Below, one piece after another: positions 26,238 through 35,049 of a stretch of 64,000 bases of DNA; position 1 is the stretch's first letter; each line of letters starts with the position of its first letter. The notes below the pieces were generated by a model. That model saw nothing but the letters and a program-made list of their open reading frames with translations. It ran no database searches and was not told where the DNA came from. The translations under genes and the position numbers were made by a program. Source of the DNA: CAYFXE01 sp964347035 (GTDB taxonomy: Bacteria > Acidobacteriota > Aminicenantia > Aminicenantales > Aminicenantaceae); contig CAYFXE010000009.1 in NCBI GenBank assembly GCA_964347035.1, positions 1 to 64,000 on the forward strand, read 5' to 3'.

Positions 26238-28130
26238 TCATTCCTGAGTCTGTTTATAATAATCCAATATTTGATGAAACAGACCATCCTCATCGAGGAG
26301 GTACTTCTTTTTTATATCTTCAACACTACCTAGAGGGTATATCTCCAAAGGAAGGCCGATGCTCTTGAACTTGACATCGAACAATCCGTTTCTATCCAAT
26401 AACTCTCGAACAGCGCTCCCGAATCCTCCCGTTATGATCCCCTCCTCTGCTGTGATGATCGTTCTGCCAGGCTTGACAAAGGGGAGGATCAATTCCTCAT
26501 CCAGCGGCTTGGCAAAACGGGCATTGACCACGGCCAAATGGATCCCTTTCTTTTCTAGTCTTCTTGCTACCTCCAAGGCGGGGAAGACCATGCTTCCCAA
26601 AGCGATCAGCAAATCCCGTCCTTCCTTGAGGACCTCACCCCGGCCAAGAGGAATCTCCTTGAAGCCCCTGTTCTGAGAAACACCGTAACCCTTTCCTTTG
26701 GGAAAACGAATGGCCACAGGATGGCCATAAGAAAAGGCGGATTTAATCATATGCCGCAACTCGTTCTCATCCTTGGGAGACATGATAATTATGTTAGGCA
26801 TATGTCTCAGATAGACAATATCATTAATCCCCTGATGAGTTGCGCCGTCATCAGGAACGATTCCCGAGCGGTCGAGGGCAAAGACGACTGGAATATCCAT
26901 TAGACAAACATCATGATAAACTTGATCATAGGCTCGCTGAAGGAAAGTGGAGTAAATCGCCACAAGGGGCTTGAATCCGTTCAGGGCTAAACCTGTGGCA
27001 AAATCCACGGCATGCTGTTCGGCGATACCCACATCATAAAACCTGTCCGGAAATCTGGAGGCGAACAGGCTCAACCCCGTCCCCTCTGGCATGGCAGCTG
27101 TGATGGCAACGACTTTACTATCCTCCTCGGCGATCTTGACGGCCGTCTGCCCAAACACAGAAGAATACGTTGGCCTCTTATCCTGGTTGAGTGGCTTTCC
27201 CGTTTTGATATCGAAGGGAGCAACACCGTGAAACTGGGCCGGATTTTTCAGAGCTGGACGGTAACCTCGCCCTTTATGAGTGACACAATGAATGAGCACC
27301 GGCCCGTTAGATGATTTGGCCTCCTCGAAGACCTCGATGAGAGAGGAGAGACTATGGCCCTGAACAGGTCCGATGTAATGAATGCCCAATCGCTCAAAAA
27401 CCAAGCCGGGAAAAAAGATCTTCTGGATGGCCTCTTCCACAGCCCTCCCGACCTTGATCATCCTCCCACCTACAGCGGGGATGGCTTTCAGGATCGCCTT
27501 GGCATGATTTTTCATCCGGAGATAATGCTGTCCAGAAACAAGATAGGAAAAATATTTGGATAATGCCCCGACATTTTCAGAGATGGACATCTCATTGTAG
27601 TTAAGAACAATGATCAATTTTTCGCGAAGTTGTCCGATCTGGTTGAGGGCCTCCCAAGCTACCCCCCCAGTCAAGCTCCCGTCTCCGACAACGGCAATCA
27701 CATGATGATTTTCCCTATTCTTCTCCCGGGCTACAGCCATTCCTAAAGCCGCGGAGAGAGCAGTGGAGGCATGGCCAGTGTTGTAGACGTCATACTCACT
27801 CTCCTCGCGACAAGGAAATCCACACAGGCCTTTATATTGGCGAAGATTCAAAAACTCATTCTTCCTCCCAGTGATGATCTTGTGGGTATAACACTGATGC
27901 CCCACATCCCAGATGATCTTATCGAGAGGAGCATCGAACACAAAATGGAGGGCCAACGTCAGTTCCACAACCCCAAGATTGGGTGAGAGATGACCTCCAT
28001 TCTTGGAGACAACCTGGAGGATTAAGGCGCGGATTTCCCGAGCTAATCGAGATAGTTCCTTCAGTGACAGGTTTTTTAGGTCCTGTGGACTTTCTATACC
28101 ATCAAGAATTTTTCCCATCTTTATTCTCAC
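26238..28130 (-). CDS. dxs: 1-deoxy-D-xylulose-5-phosphate synthase
   Basis: This 630-residue transketolase-like enzyme has the expected motifs: GGHLSPNLGVVELTLALH, WDVGHQCYTHKI, GDGSLTGGVAWEALN (TPP/Mg site with VLNYNEMSIS), GPVQGHSL, ERFPD-type region SRFPDRFYDVGIAEQHAV, and the C-terminal transketolase domain with EEGIITGGFGSAV. It makes DXP from pyruvate and glyceraldehyde-3-phosphate, the entry to the MEP isoprenoid pathway. The usual ispA gene between xseB and dxs is absent here; only 96 nt separate them. Confidence 0.96.
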   Translation of the reverse strand: MRIKMGKILDGIESPQDLKNLSLKELSRLAREIRALILQVVSKNGGHLSPNLGVVELTLALHFVFDAPLDKIIWDVGHQCYTHKIITGRKNEFLNLRQYKGLCGFPCREESEYDVYNTGHASTALSAALGMAVAREKNRENHHVIAVVGDGSLTGGVAWEALNQIGQLREKLIIVLNYNEMSISENVGALSKYFSYLVSGQHYLRMKNHAKAILKAIPAVGGRMIKVGRAVEEAIQKIFFPGLVFERLGIHYIGPVQGHSLSSLIEVFEEAKSSNGPVLIHCVTHKGRGYRPALKNPAQFHGVAPFDIKTGKPLNQDKRPTYSSVFGQTAVKIAEEDSKVVAITAAMPEGTGLSLFASRFPDRFYDVGIAEQHAVDFATGLALNGFKPLVAIYSTFLQRAYDQVYHDVCLMDIPVVFALDRSGIVPDDGATHQGINDIVYLRHMPNIIIMSPKDENELRHMIKSAFSYGHPVAIRFPKGKGYGVSQNRGFKEIPLGRGEVLKEGRDLLIALGSMVFPALEVARRLEKKGIHLAVVNARFAKPLDEELILPFVKPGRTIITAEEGIITGGFGSAVRELLDRNGLFDVKFKSIGLPLEIYPLGSVEDIKKKYLLDEDGLFHQILDYYKQTQE

Positions 28131-28226
28131 CTTTCATTTTGGGCCAACTCGTTATGAGAGTTGCCTCTTAGGTCGAATAAGTCTCTATTCATGTCATTCA
28201 GAACTTATTTTCGTTCCCATCTGAGA

Positions 28227-28514
28227 TTAGAAGGGAAGATCATCATTTTCTCCAGATTTAGGGGGTTCTTCCTCGTTTTCTGACTCGGTCTCTTCGATAT
28301 CGAAGGACTCTTCCTTGACTTTTCCTTCTTCGTCTTTTAGAAGAATGTCAACTTTTTTCTCAGCCTTCTCGAGTTCTTCTCTCAAGAACTTGGCCAGCTT
28401 CACGCCTTTTTCAAACAGGGCTAAAGACTGGTTCAACGGAAGGCCTCCCTTCTCCAATTTCTCGACGATTCCCTCCAATTCCTCAAGGGCTTTTTCAAAA
28501 CTCTGTTCGCTCAT
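28227..28514 (-). CDS. xseB: Exodeoxyribonuclease VII small subunit
   Basis: This 95-residue protein has the XseB core FEKALEELEGIVEKLEKGGLPLNQSLALFEKGVKL, followed by a helix and a longer than usual acidic tail (about 30 residues rich in Glu and Asp). It binds the coiled coil of XseA to form exonuclease VII, which degrades single-stranded DNA. It overlaps xseA by 4 nt. Confidence 0.93.
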   Translation of the reverse strand: MSEQSFEKALEELEGIVEKLEKGGLPLNQSLALFEKGVKLAKFLREELEKAEKKVDILLKDEEGKVKEESFDIEETESENEEEPPKSGENDDLPF

Positions 28515-29845
28515 TTCTTCTCCTTTACCACACGCGACTGGATGAGTTTGGCTCTGTCTACGTCTTTGACGATACAGGAAAATTCTCCCTTAAAGAAAGA
28601 CACTGTTAGCTCTTCTCTCTCCGTAACTTCTTCGATGCGGTGGACAAGGCGCTCCCCCCCGTCGCTCCAACAGAGGGCATATCCTTTTTTTAGTATATTC
28701 AAGGGGCTCAGGTTATGCAACTGGACCGAAAGCTTCTCCCACTGACTCAACCCGTGTTGAAGAATTCTTCTCAAGGTGCTTCCCATTTTTTCTTCCATAA
28801 GAGAGACCTTGGCCTTGCTCTCTGCGATTCTCTGCTGAGTCTTCCTGAGGACTGTCCAGGCGTCGGTTTCAAGCCCGTCGACCCTCTGATGGAGATTCAT
28901 CAGATGGAGCTTGAAATTCTGGAAGGCGCGGTGATGGATGAGGCTAAGGACTTTCTGTCTTTCTCCCTGGAGGAAGTATTTTTGATGATGAATCATCCTT
29001 TTTTCTAAGTTTTCGATCCGGTCCAAGAAAGACTGCTCTTTCTCGACGACCATCTCCGCCGCCGCAGAGGGCGTTGAGGCCCTGATGTCCGCCACGAAGT
29101 CAGCGATGGTAAAATCGACCTCATGACCGACTGCAGAGATGATGGGGATAGGGCACTCGAAAATCGCCCGGGCCACTTTCTCCTCGTTAAAAGCCCAGAG
29201 ATCTTCGATCGAGCCTCCGCCTCGACCGACGATGATGACATCGATATCAGGTAATCTTCCTAAATATTGGATACCTTCCACGATCTCATCGGCTGCTCCT
29301 TCTCCCTGAACTCTGACAGGATAGATCACGATATGAAGTCGAGCAAACCTGCGCTCTAAAATCCTCAGGATATCGACTATAGCCGCTCCTCTAGGAGAGG
29401 TGACGATCCCGACTTTTTTGGGTAAAAGGGGAAGATTCTTCTTATATTTAGAATCAAAAAGTCCCTCCTTCATAAGCTTTTCTTTGAGTTGTTCGAAGGC
29501 TAACTGGAGGGCACCCTTACCTTTGGGTTCCATCAAATCAACATAGAACTGGTATTGTCCCCAGGGCATATAGACACTTATCCCACCCCGGCAGATGACC
29601 TGAAGACCATCCTTCAACTCAAAAAGAACTCGAGCCGCATCGGAACGCCACATCATTGTCTTTAACTGGCTCGTCTCGTCTTTTAATGTGAAGAACAGAT
29701 TACCGGAGTGAGCGCGGCTGAAGTTGGATATTTCTCCCTCAACCCACAGTTGCGGAAAGGCGTTTTCCAACTCGCGTTTGACCAGCAGAGTGACCTCAGT
29801 GACGGTGTAGATTTTTTCGGGCTTAACTAGACTGCTGTCCTTCAC
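28511..29845 (-). CDS. xseA: Exodeoxyribonuclease VII large subunit
   Basis: The protein is about 444 residues from a GTG at 29845. It has an OB-fold (IYTVTEVTLLVKRELENAFP, WVEGEISNFSRAHSGNLFFTLKD), the catalytic domain with VGIVTSPRGAAIVDIL, DVIIVGRGGGSIEDLWAFNEE, and ISAVGHEVDFTIADFVADIRASTPSAAAEM, then a long helical region and LKKGYALCW. The frame stays open upstream to 29953, but that would overlap ymdB by 131 nt; GTG 29845 has GAGG 6 nt upstream, gives the usual N-terminus and an overlap of only 23 nt. With XseB it digests single-stranded DNA. Confidence 0.93.
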   Translation of the reverse strand: MKDSSLVKPEKIYTVTEVTLLVKRELENAFPQLWVEGEISNFSRAHSGNLFFTLKDETSQLKTMMWRSDAARVLFELKDGLQVICRGGISVYMPWGQYQFYVDLMEPKGKGALQLAFEQLKEKLMKEGLFDSKYKKNLPLLPKKVGIVTSPRGAAIVDILRILERRFARLHIVIYPVRVQGEGAADEIVEGIQYLGRLPDIDVIIVGRGGGSIEDLWAFNEEKVARAIFECPIPIISAVGHEVDFTIADFVADIRASTPSAAAEMVVEKEQSFLDRIENLEKRMIHHQKYFLQGERQKVLSLIHHRAFQNFKLHLMNLHQRVDGLETDAWTVLRKTQQRIAESKAKVSLMEEKMGSTLRRILQHGLSQWEKLSVQLHNLSPLNILKKGYALCWSDGGERLVHRIEEVTEREELTVSFFKGEFSCIVKDVDRAKLIQSRVVKEKK

Positions 29846-30638
29846 TTTCTTCCTCGATGATGATTTCCCTGTTGATGGAAAGGGCTTTACCGCTTTTGAC
29901 ATCGACCTCCACTGAAACGGCCGAGAAAAGAATCCCCTCTTTTCCTGGTTCAAAACGCTGGGGTCGAGCAGTCAGGAAGCGGCTCAGTGCCTGTTCTTTC
30001 CGAATCCCGATCACTGAATTATAGCCTCCGATCATCCCCACATCCGTGATAAAAGCTGTCCCGTTAGGGAGAATCCTCTCATCGGCCGTGGGGACATGGG
30101 TGTGCGTTCCGATGACTGCTGAGACACGCCCATCGAGATGCCATCCCATTGCCTGCTTCTCTGAAGTCGCCTCGGCATGGAAATCAACGACGATGACCGG
30201 AGTCACTGCCTTAAGCTTCTCGACCTCCTCATCGGCAACCCGGAAGGGACAGTCAATGGGCTCCATGAATACTCGGCCCTGTAGATTCAAGATGCCGATC
30301 CTCGTCCCTTTCTTATCCTTCAAAATCGTACTCCCCTGCCCAGGATTATGGGGAGGATAATTCGCTGGGCGAAGCAACCGAGGTTCTTTCTCTAGAAACA
30401 GGATAGCTTCTCTTCTATCCCAGACGTGATTTCCTGAAGTGAGGATGTCGACCTGGCTGAGAAGTTCTTGACCAACTTTTTCTGTGATCCCGATGCCTCC
30501 AGCCGCGTTTTCCCCGTTGGCAATGATGAGGGAAGGCGAATGTTTGGTGACAAGAGAGGGGAGATACCTGCTCAAGGCTCTCCGCCCTGGCCGTCCTATG
30601 ATGTCACCCAAGAAAAGGACCCTAATCTTACCTGGCAT
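29823..30638 (-). CDS. ymdB: YmdB-family metallophosphoesterase
   Basis: This is a 271-residue TIGR00282-type phosphoesterase. Metal ligands are visible in VLFLGDIIGRPGRRAL, IIANGENAAGGIGI, TSGNHVWDRRE, VDFHAEATSEKQAMG and GTHTHVPTADERILPNG. In Bacillus YmdB hydrolyses cAMP-type substrates and affects biofilm gene expression and RNA turnover. It overlaps the end of rny by 11 nt, the conserved rny-ymdB pairing seen in many bacteria, and has its own C-terminus overlapping xseA. Confidence 0.93.
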   Translation of the reverse strand: MPGKIRVLFLGDIIGRPGRRALSRYLPSLVTKHSPSLIIANGENAAGGIGITEKVGQELLSQVDILTSGNHVWDRREAILFLEKEPRLLRPANYPPHNPGQGSTILKDKKGTRIGILNLQGRVFMEPIDCPFRVADEEVEKLKAVTPVIVVDFHAEATSEKQAMGWHLDGRVSAVIGTHTHVPTADERILPNGTAFITDVGMIGGYNSVIGIRKEQALSRFLTARPQRFEPGKEGILFSAVSVEVDVKSGKALSINREIIIEEESEGQQSS

Positions 30639-32175
30639 ATTCTACAGCTCTCATTTCGCGAATCACGGTAACCTTTATCTGTCCAGGGTAGTCCAGTTCG
30701 TCTTTAATTCTTTTAGCGATATCTTTGGCGACAAGCGTTGCCTTCTCATCGGTTATCTTCTGGCTTTCGACGATGATTCGGATTTCTCTTCCTGCCTGCA
30801 GGGCGTAGGCTTTTGATACCCCCTCGAAGGAATTGGCGATTTCCTCGAGCTTCTCCAACCTCTTGACGTATTTCTCTAAGAGCTCGCGGCGCGCTCCTGG
30901 CCGTTCGGCTGAAAGGNNNNNNNNNNCCTCCACTGAAGGAAATTCGACGTCACGATGGTGGGAGGCAATAGCTTTCACGACGGCCTCGGTCTCTCCGTAT
31001 TTCTTGGCCAGCTCCACACTCAGCTCGGTGTGAGTGCCCTCGACTTCCTTATCCACAGCTTTCCCTATATCATGAAGAAGACCGGCTCGCAGCGCCACAT
31101 TCACATCTGCATTTATCTCCCTAGCCATTAAAGCAGCCAGGTAGGAAACCTCCTTGGCATGTTGAAGCACATTCTGTCCGTAGCTCGTCCGGTACTTCAA
31201 CTTTCCGAGGAGTTTGATGAGCTCAGGATGAAGCTCTTGAAGCCTTAATTCAAGAACCACAGCCTCTCCCTCCTCCTTAATCTTCTCCTCTAACTCTTCC
31301 TTAACCGTATCCACGACCTCCTCGATACGAGCTGGATGGATCCGCCCATCAACGACAAGCTTCTCGATGGCCAGTCGAGCCATCTCGCGGCGGATCGGGT
31401 CGAAGCTGGAGAGAATCACCGCTTCTGGAGTATCGTCGACGATAATATCCACCCCTGTTGCCATCTCCAGAGCTCGGATATTGCGTCCTTCCCGTCCTAT
31501 AATACGGCCTTTCATATCATCGGAAGGGAGGTCGACGACAGATACTGTAGTCTCGACCACATGCTCGGCAGCAGATCTCTGGATAGCTTGACTGATGATA
31601 TCTCGGGCGAGAACCTGACTCTTCTCTTTTGTCTCTTCCTCGAACCGGCGGATCGCTTGAACGGCCTCAATCCTAGCCTCTTCTTCCATTTTAGCCATCA
31701 GGATGTTTTTCGCGTCTTCCTTGGTGAGGCCGGAAATTCTTTCCAACTCATCTTTAGCTTTCAGGATCAATTCGTCATATTCCCGTTCTTTCTCTCCGAT
31801 CTCTCTTTCTCTTGTAAAGAACCTGCGCTCTTTGTTGGAAAGATCCTTCTCTTTCCTTTCCAAGTTTTGATATTTACGCTCCAAATTCTCTTCTTTATGG
31901 ACCAGCCTTCTTTCCATATCATTGATTTTTCTCCGTCTATCCCGTGTCTGTCTCTCAAAATCAGATTTGAGGTTGAGATACTTTTCCTTGGCCTCTAGAG
32001 AAGCTTCGCGCCTTAGTTTCTCAGCCTCTTGGTTGGCCTTTTCCAGAATCTCCTTGGCTTCCTTTTGAGCCCTGAAAACGGATCGGGCTCCATGGATCTT
32101 TTTTAGGACAATGAACGTCACAGTACCGATCACGAGAACGGCTGCTGTGACGACGATCAAGATAGTTGTTGACAC
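30628..32175 (-). CDS. rny: Ribonuclease Y (contains a 10-N gap)
   Basis: This protein of about 515 residues has an N-terminal membrane helix (TTILIVVTAAVLVIGTVTFI), a long charged coiled coil (about 25-190), a KH domain (MKGRIIGREGRNIRALEMATG), an HD domain (AGLLHDIGKAVDKEVEGTHTE) and AIASHHRDVEFPSVE before the gap. After the gap LSAERPGARRELLEKYVKRLE resumes in frame. Homologues need about nine residues there, so the 10 N stand for about 25 nt. The frame opens at GTG 32184, but an AAGGAGG ends right against it, so GTG 32175 (8-nt spacing) is the better start. It is a membrane-bound endoribonuclease that starts mRNA decay. Confidence 0.93.
   Translation of the reverse strand: MSTTILIVVTAAVLVIGTVTFIVLKKIHGARSVFRAQKEAKEILEKANQEAEKLRREASLEAKEKYLNLKSDFERQTRDRRRKINDMERRLVHKEENLERKYQNLERKEKDLSNKERRFFTREREIGEKEREYDELILKAKDELERISGLTKEDAKNILMAKMEEEARIEAVQAIRRFEEETKEKSQVLARDIISQAIQRSAAEHVVETTVSVVDLPSDDMKGRIIGREGRNIRALEMATGVDIIVDDTPEAVILSSFDPIRREMARLAIEKLVVDGRIHPARIEEVVDTVKEELEEKIKEEGEAVVLELRLQELHPELIKLLGKLKYRTSYGQNVLQHAKEVSYLAALMAREINADVNVALRAGLLHDIGKAVDKEVEGTHTELSVELAKKYGETEAVVKAIASHHRDVEFPSVEXXXXLSAERPGARRELLEKYVKRLEKLEEIANSFEGVSKAYALQAGREIRIIVESQKITDEKATLVAKDIAKRIKDELDYPGQIKVTVIREMRAVEYAR
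30917..30926. other. Scaffold gap (10 N) inside rny
   Basis: Interrupts the HD domain between SVE and LSAERPG. The N count is a placeholder. Confidence 0.95.
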
Positions 32176-32184
32176 TTTGACCAC

Positions 32185-32341
32185 CTCCTTGTTGGGTGCG
32201 TCAAAGGAGAGGAAAGGTTGGAGGGCTTTAAAAAATCTTCACTTTCGTAAGTTCATACAAGGACACTCTGTCCTGATCTCAAAAGGTGCTTTTTTAGGTA
32301 AGCCTTGATAATTCCTCAGCTCATTTATGCTCTTCTTCAGC
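32185..32341 (-). other. 157-nt leader between zapA and rny with two short hairpins
   Basis: On the minus strand the region holds AGGACA-GAG-TGTCCT, a perfect 6-bp stem, and ACTT-ACGA-AAGT just downstream, before the rny Shine-Dalgarno. It may be an untranslated leader for rny. In gamma-proteobacteria 6S RNA lies after zapA, but I cannot find the 6S consensus here. Confidence 0.3.
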
Positions 32342-32668
32342 TCAACTGGCTTTCTCAATTTTATTGTATCTATTCTCATTTTTCGAAAAATGGACCTCCA
32401 AACTTTCTATTTCACTCTCCATATGCCCGATGACTTCGCTGAGTTGATCCAGTTTCTTCTGACACAAAAAATATTCATCGGCGATGTTTAAGGCGGCAAG
32501 GACCGCAATCTTCAAGACATCGACTGACTTCGACTTCACGGCCACTTCACGCATCTTCTGATCAACGTACGAAGTCAAATGGCTTATATATTTTTCATCC
32601 TCTTCTCCTTTGACTCTTATCCTATATTTTTGTCCATAAATTTCGATTTCGACGATTTTGTCTATCAT
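32342..32668 (-). CDS. zapA: Cell division protein ZapA
   Basis: This 108-residue protein has the ZapA N-terminal pattern VEIEIYGQKYRIRVKGEEDEKYISHLTSYVDQKMRE, then LKIAVLAALNIADEYF, and a C-terminal coiled coil. ZapA binds FtsZ and bundles protofilaments at the Z-ring. Its start overlaps the stop of the upstream coiled-coil gene by 4 nt. The order pheT, coiled coil, zapA, rny is found in many bacteria. Confidence 0.9.
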   Translation of the reverse strand: MIDKIVEIEIYGQKYRIRVKGEEDEKYISHLTSYVDQKMREVAVKSKSVDVLKIAVLAALNIADEYFLCQKKLDQLSEVIGHMESEIESLEVHFSKNENRYNKIEKAS

Positions 32669-32925
32669 AATCCCAGCTGATCGATTTGATCGATTATTGT
32701 CTCGACCCTTTCTTTTATGATCTTTCTCTCTTCTTCGTATCTCTTTACGTTTTCGTCGAGCTTCGAGGCCTGCTTGGCCTGCTCCTCGAATCTCTTTTTA
32801 TCTGATTTCACCTCGCTGATCTGTTGTCTCAGTCTCTTATTCTCGTTAATGAGTTTATTTATGTATTCAACAACCTGTGTAATCTTTCCTTCGAGAATTT
32901 TAATTCTTTCCAATTCACTTGTCAA
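32665..32925 (-). CDS. Short coiled-coil protein upstream of zapA (ZapB-like)
   Basis: An 86-residue, almost wholly helical protein: TSELERIKILEGKITQVVEYI, then a charged heptad-rich stretch, ending IIDQIDQLGL. The start is TTG at 32925 with GAGG 5 nt upstream; a stop codon precedes it in frame. Such small coiled-coil genes directly ahead of zapA are common and may be ZapB-like division factors, but the sequence is too low in information to prove homology. It overlaps zapA by 4 nt. Confidence 0.7.
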   Translation of the reverse strand: MTSELERIKILEGKITQVVEYINKLINENKRLRQQISEVKSDKKRFEEQAKQASKLDENVKRYEEERKIIKERVETIIDQIDQLGL

Positions 32926-32940
32926 TTTTGCCTCATTCTC

Positions 32941-35049
32941 TCAATTNNNNNNNNNNNNNNNNNNNNNNNNNNNNNNNNNNNNNNNNNNNNNNNNNNNNNN
33001 NNNNNNNNNNNNNNNNNNNNNNNNNNNNNNNNNNNNNNNCAAAGTCTTGATAATCCTCCCCTGGAGTGTATCCACCTCTTCAGCCTGTAATGTCCGCTCC
33101 GGGTGGCGAAAGATAAAACGGACAGACAAGCTAACCTTCCCCCTGGGGACCGATGGTCCGGAAAACAGGTCGTGGAGGTCGAATGTCTCTAAATGGGGAA
33201 GGGAGAGGTTCTCGATGGTCGCCTTCATAGCTTGGAAAGACGTATGCCGCTCGGCGATGAAAGAGACATCCCGGATGACACTCGGGAATTTCGCCACTGG
33301 AATAAACATGAAGTCCTGCGGCTGTTTCTCCAGCAAAGTAGCCAGGTCCAACTCTGCGGCCCAAACCTCATCCGTCAGGGAAAAGAATTCGAGTATCTCC
33401 CTCTTAATCAAACCCAAGTGCCCGATCGTCTCTCCTTTGTAATTCAGGCTTAAGGCATATCCATCCTCGAAAAAGGGGTGGTGGTTCTTTTGGAAGGAAA
33501 ACGGTTCATACCTGAGATGCGACAGCAGAAATTCGCAGGTTCCTTTGAGGTGAAAAAAATCCGTGATCGCATCCTGCTCCTGCCATTGAAGAAACCCGAT
33601 CTCTCCTGTCGTGACGAGACTCAGAAACAATCGTTCTCGGCATTTCCTCCTCTCCAAAAAATAAATATTCCCGATTTCAAAGGCATGTATCCCTTGTGTG
33701 CCCCTATTCTTGTTCCAGAGGACATTGTCCAACAACCCGGGAATCAATGTGGTTCGGAGCAGAGAGGCCTTAGCGGAGATAGGATTCCTGATCTCGATAG
33801 GCTTGTGACTTGTTTTAAACTGAGCCTCTCTTCCCGAATCAGAAAAACTAAAATTCACGAACTCATCAAAACCTTGATGGAAGAGCACCTGGCGTATTTT
33901 TTCTATACTCTTCTTCTTGGGATCAACAGCGGGCTCCATTTCCCGAAGCGGAGGAATCCGGGCAGGAATTCGATCGTACCCGTAGAACCGAGCGATTTCC
34001 TCGATGAGATCAGTCTCTCTTTCGATATCGACCCGAAAAGATGGAATCTTGACCTGATAGATTCCTCTTTTTTCCTCCTTGATTCCGAAACCGAGGGCAG
34101 AGAGCGTCTGAAAGATGAAGTCTTTATCAACCGTTATATCCAGTAATTCTGAGATGCGATGATTACGGAGGACAAGAGTTTTTCCTTTCCTCGGCCGCGG
34201 GTAGACATCCATGATCCCCCGCGTGGCTTTCCCTCCCATCTGAGTGAGCAATGAGGCGGCCATCAGTGCGGCTTGAGGAGGAAAAGCGATGTCTGCGCCT
34301 CTTTCAAAACGATAGGAAGCATCGGTGGAGAGCCCTGTCTTTTTTCGGGTTTTTCGGATGGAGACAGGATCAAAATAAGCACTTTCGATAAAAACATCCT
34401 GCGTCGCCTCGGTGACTCCAGACTCCTCCCCCCCTATGACACCAGCTAGAGCCACCGGCCTTTTCACATCAGCAATCACTAGCATTTCAGGCGATAGAGC
34501 GACATCTTCACCCTCCAGACTCCTTAGCGTCTCTCCTGGGTTGGCCCGCCTTATGATAATCATTCCTCCGCTAATCTTTTCCATATCAAAGGCATGAATC
34601 GGATGAGCTGTGGTGAACAGGACATAATTCGTCACATCGACGACGTTGTTGATCGGATTAAGCCCCATCGCCTCTATCTTCTTCACTAACCAGGGAGGTG
34701 AAGCTTCCACCTTGATGCCCTTGACGATGATCCCGCAGTAACGATGGCAGAGTTTGGGGTTCTTGATCTGGATGTCAACAAGGCTGGATGTCTCCTCTTT
34801 CCCTTCCTGTAGAGGCCACTCCTGTGTTTTGAGTGTTAAGCCGAGACAAGCCGCTATTTCCCTGGAAACTCCCAAATGTCCTAGTGTGTCAGGACGGTTG
34901 GCGTAAGTCTCTATGTCCAGGACCGTGTCTTCCTCAACCTCTTCCCAGTCCTCGACGAGAAGTCCGATCATATTCAGCTTGTCGATCAATCGGTGGAGAG
35001 GCAGATCGATCTCGGTATATTCCTTAAGCCAATCTAGACTGATTTTCAT
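32941..35049 (-). CDS. pheT: Phenylalanyl-tRNA synthetase beta subunit (93-N gap near the C-terminus)
   Basis: The PheT protein shows B3/B4 editing-domain sequence (INNVVDVTNYVLFTTAHPIHAFD), the B5 domain (LDITVDKDFIFQTLSALGFGI), the core catalytic-like domain (DLIEEIARFYGYDRIP), and the start of the FDX-ACB anticodon-binding domain (FPSVIRDVSFIAERHTSF). It lacks the N-terminal tRNA-binding EMAP-like insertion, because the second conserved block (VVEDWEEVEEDTVLDIETYANRPD) follows directly after about 35 residues; this short form is known in some phyla. The last 31 codons are N, so the exact stop is not visible; an in-frame TGA follows the gap at 32941. Confidence 0.93.
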   Translation of the reverse strand: MKISLDWLKEYTEIDLPLHRLIDKLNMIGLLVEDWEEVEEDTVLDIETYANRPDTLGHLGVSREIAACLGLTLKTQEWPLQEGKEETSSLVDIQIKNPKLCHRYCGIIVKGIKVEASPPWLVKKIEAMGLNPINNVVDVTNYVLFTTAHPIHAFDMEKISGGMIIIRRANPGETLRSLEGEDVALSPEMLVIADVKRPVALAGVIGGEESGVTEATQDVFIESAYFDPVSIRKTRKKTGLSTDASYRFERGADIAFPPQAALMAASLLTQMGGKATRGIMDVYPRPRKGKTLVLRNHRISELLDITVDKDFIFQTLSALGFGIKEEKRGIYQVKIPSFRVDIERETDLIEEIARFYGYDRIPARIPPLREMEPAVDPKKKSIEKIRQVLFHQGFDEFVNFSFSDSGREAQFKTSHKPIEIRNPISAKASLLRTTLIPGLLDNVLWNKNRGTQGIHAFEIGNIYFLERRKCRERLFLSLVTTGEIGFLQWQEQDAITDFFHLKGTCEFLLSHLRYEPFSFQKNHHPFFEDGYALSLNYKGETIGHLGLIKREILEFFSLTDEVWAAELDLATLLEKQPQDFMFIPVAKFPSVIRDVSFIAERHTSFQAMKATIENLSLPHLETFDLHDLFSGPSVPRGKVSLSVRFIFRHPERTLQAEEVDTLQGRIIKTLXXXXXXXXXXXXXXXXXXXXXXXXXXXXXXXN
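32947..33039. other. Scaffold gap (93 N) at the 3' end of pheT
   Basis: Unlike the other gaps this one has a non-round length, so it is probably an estimated size. It covers the end of the anticodon-binding domain. Confidence 0.95.
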
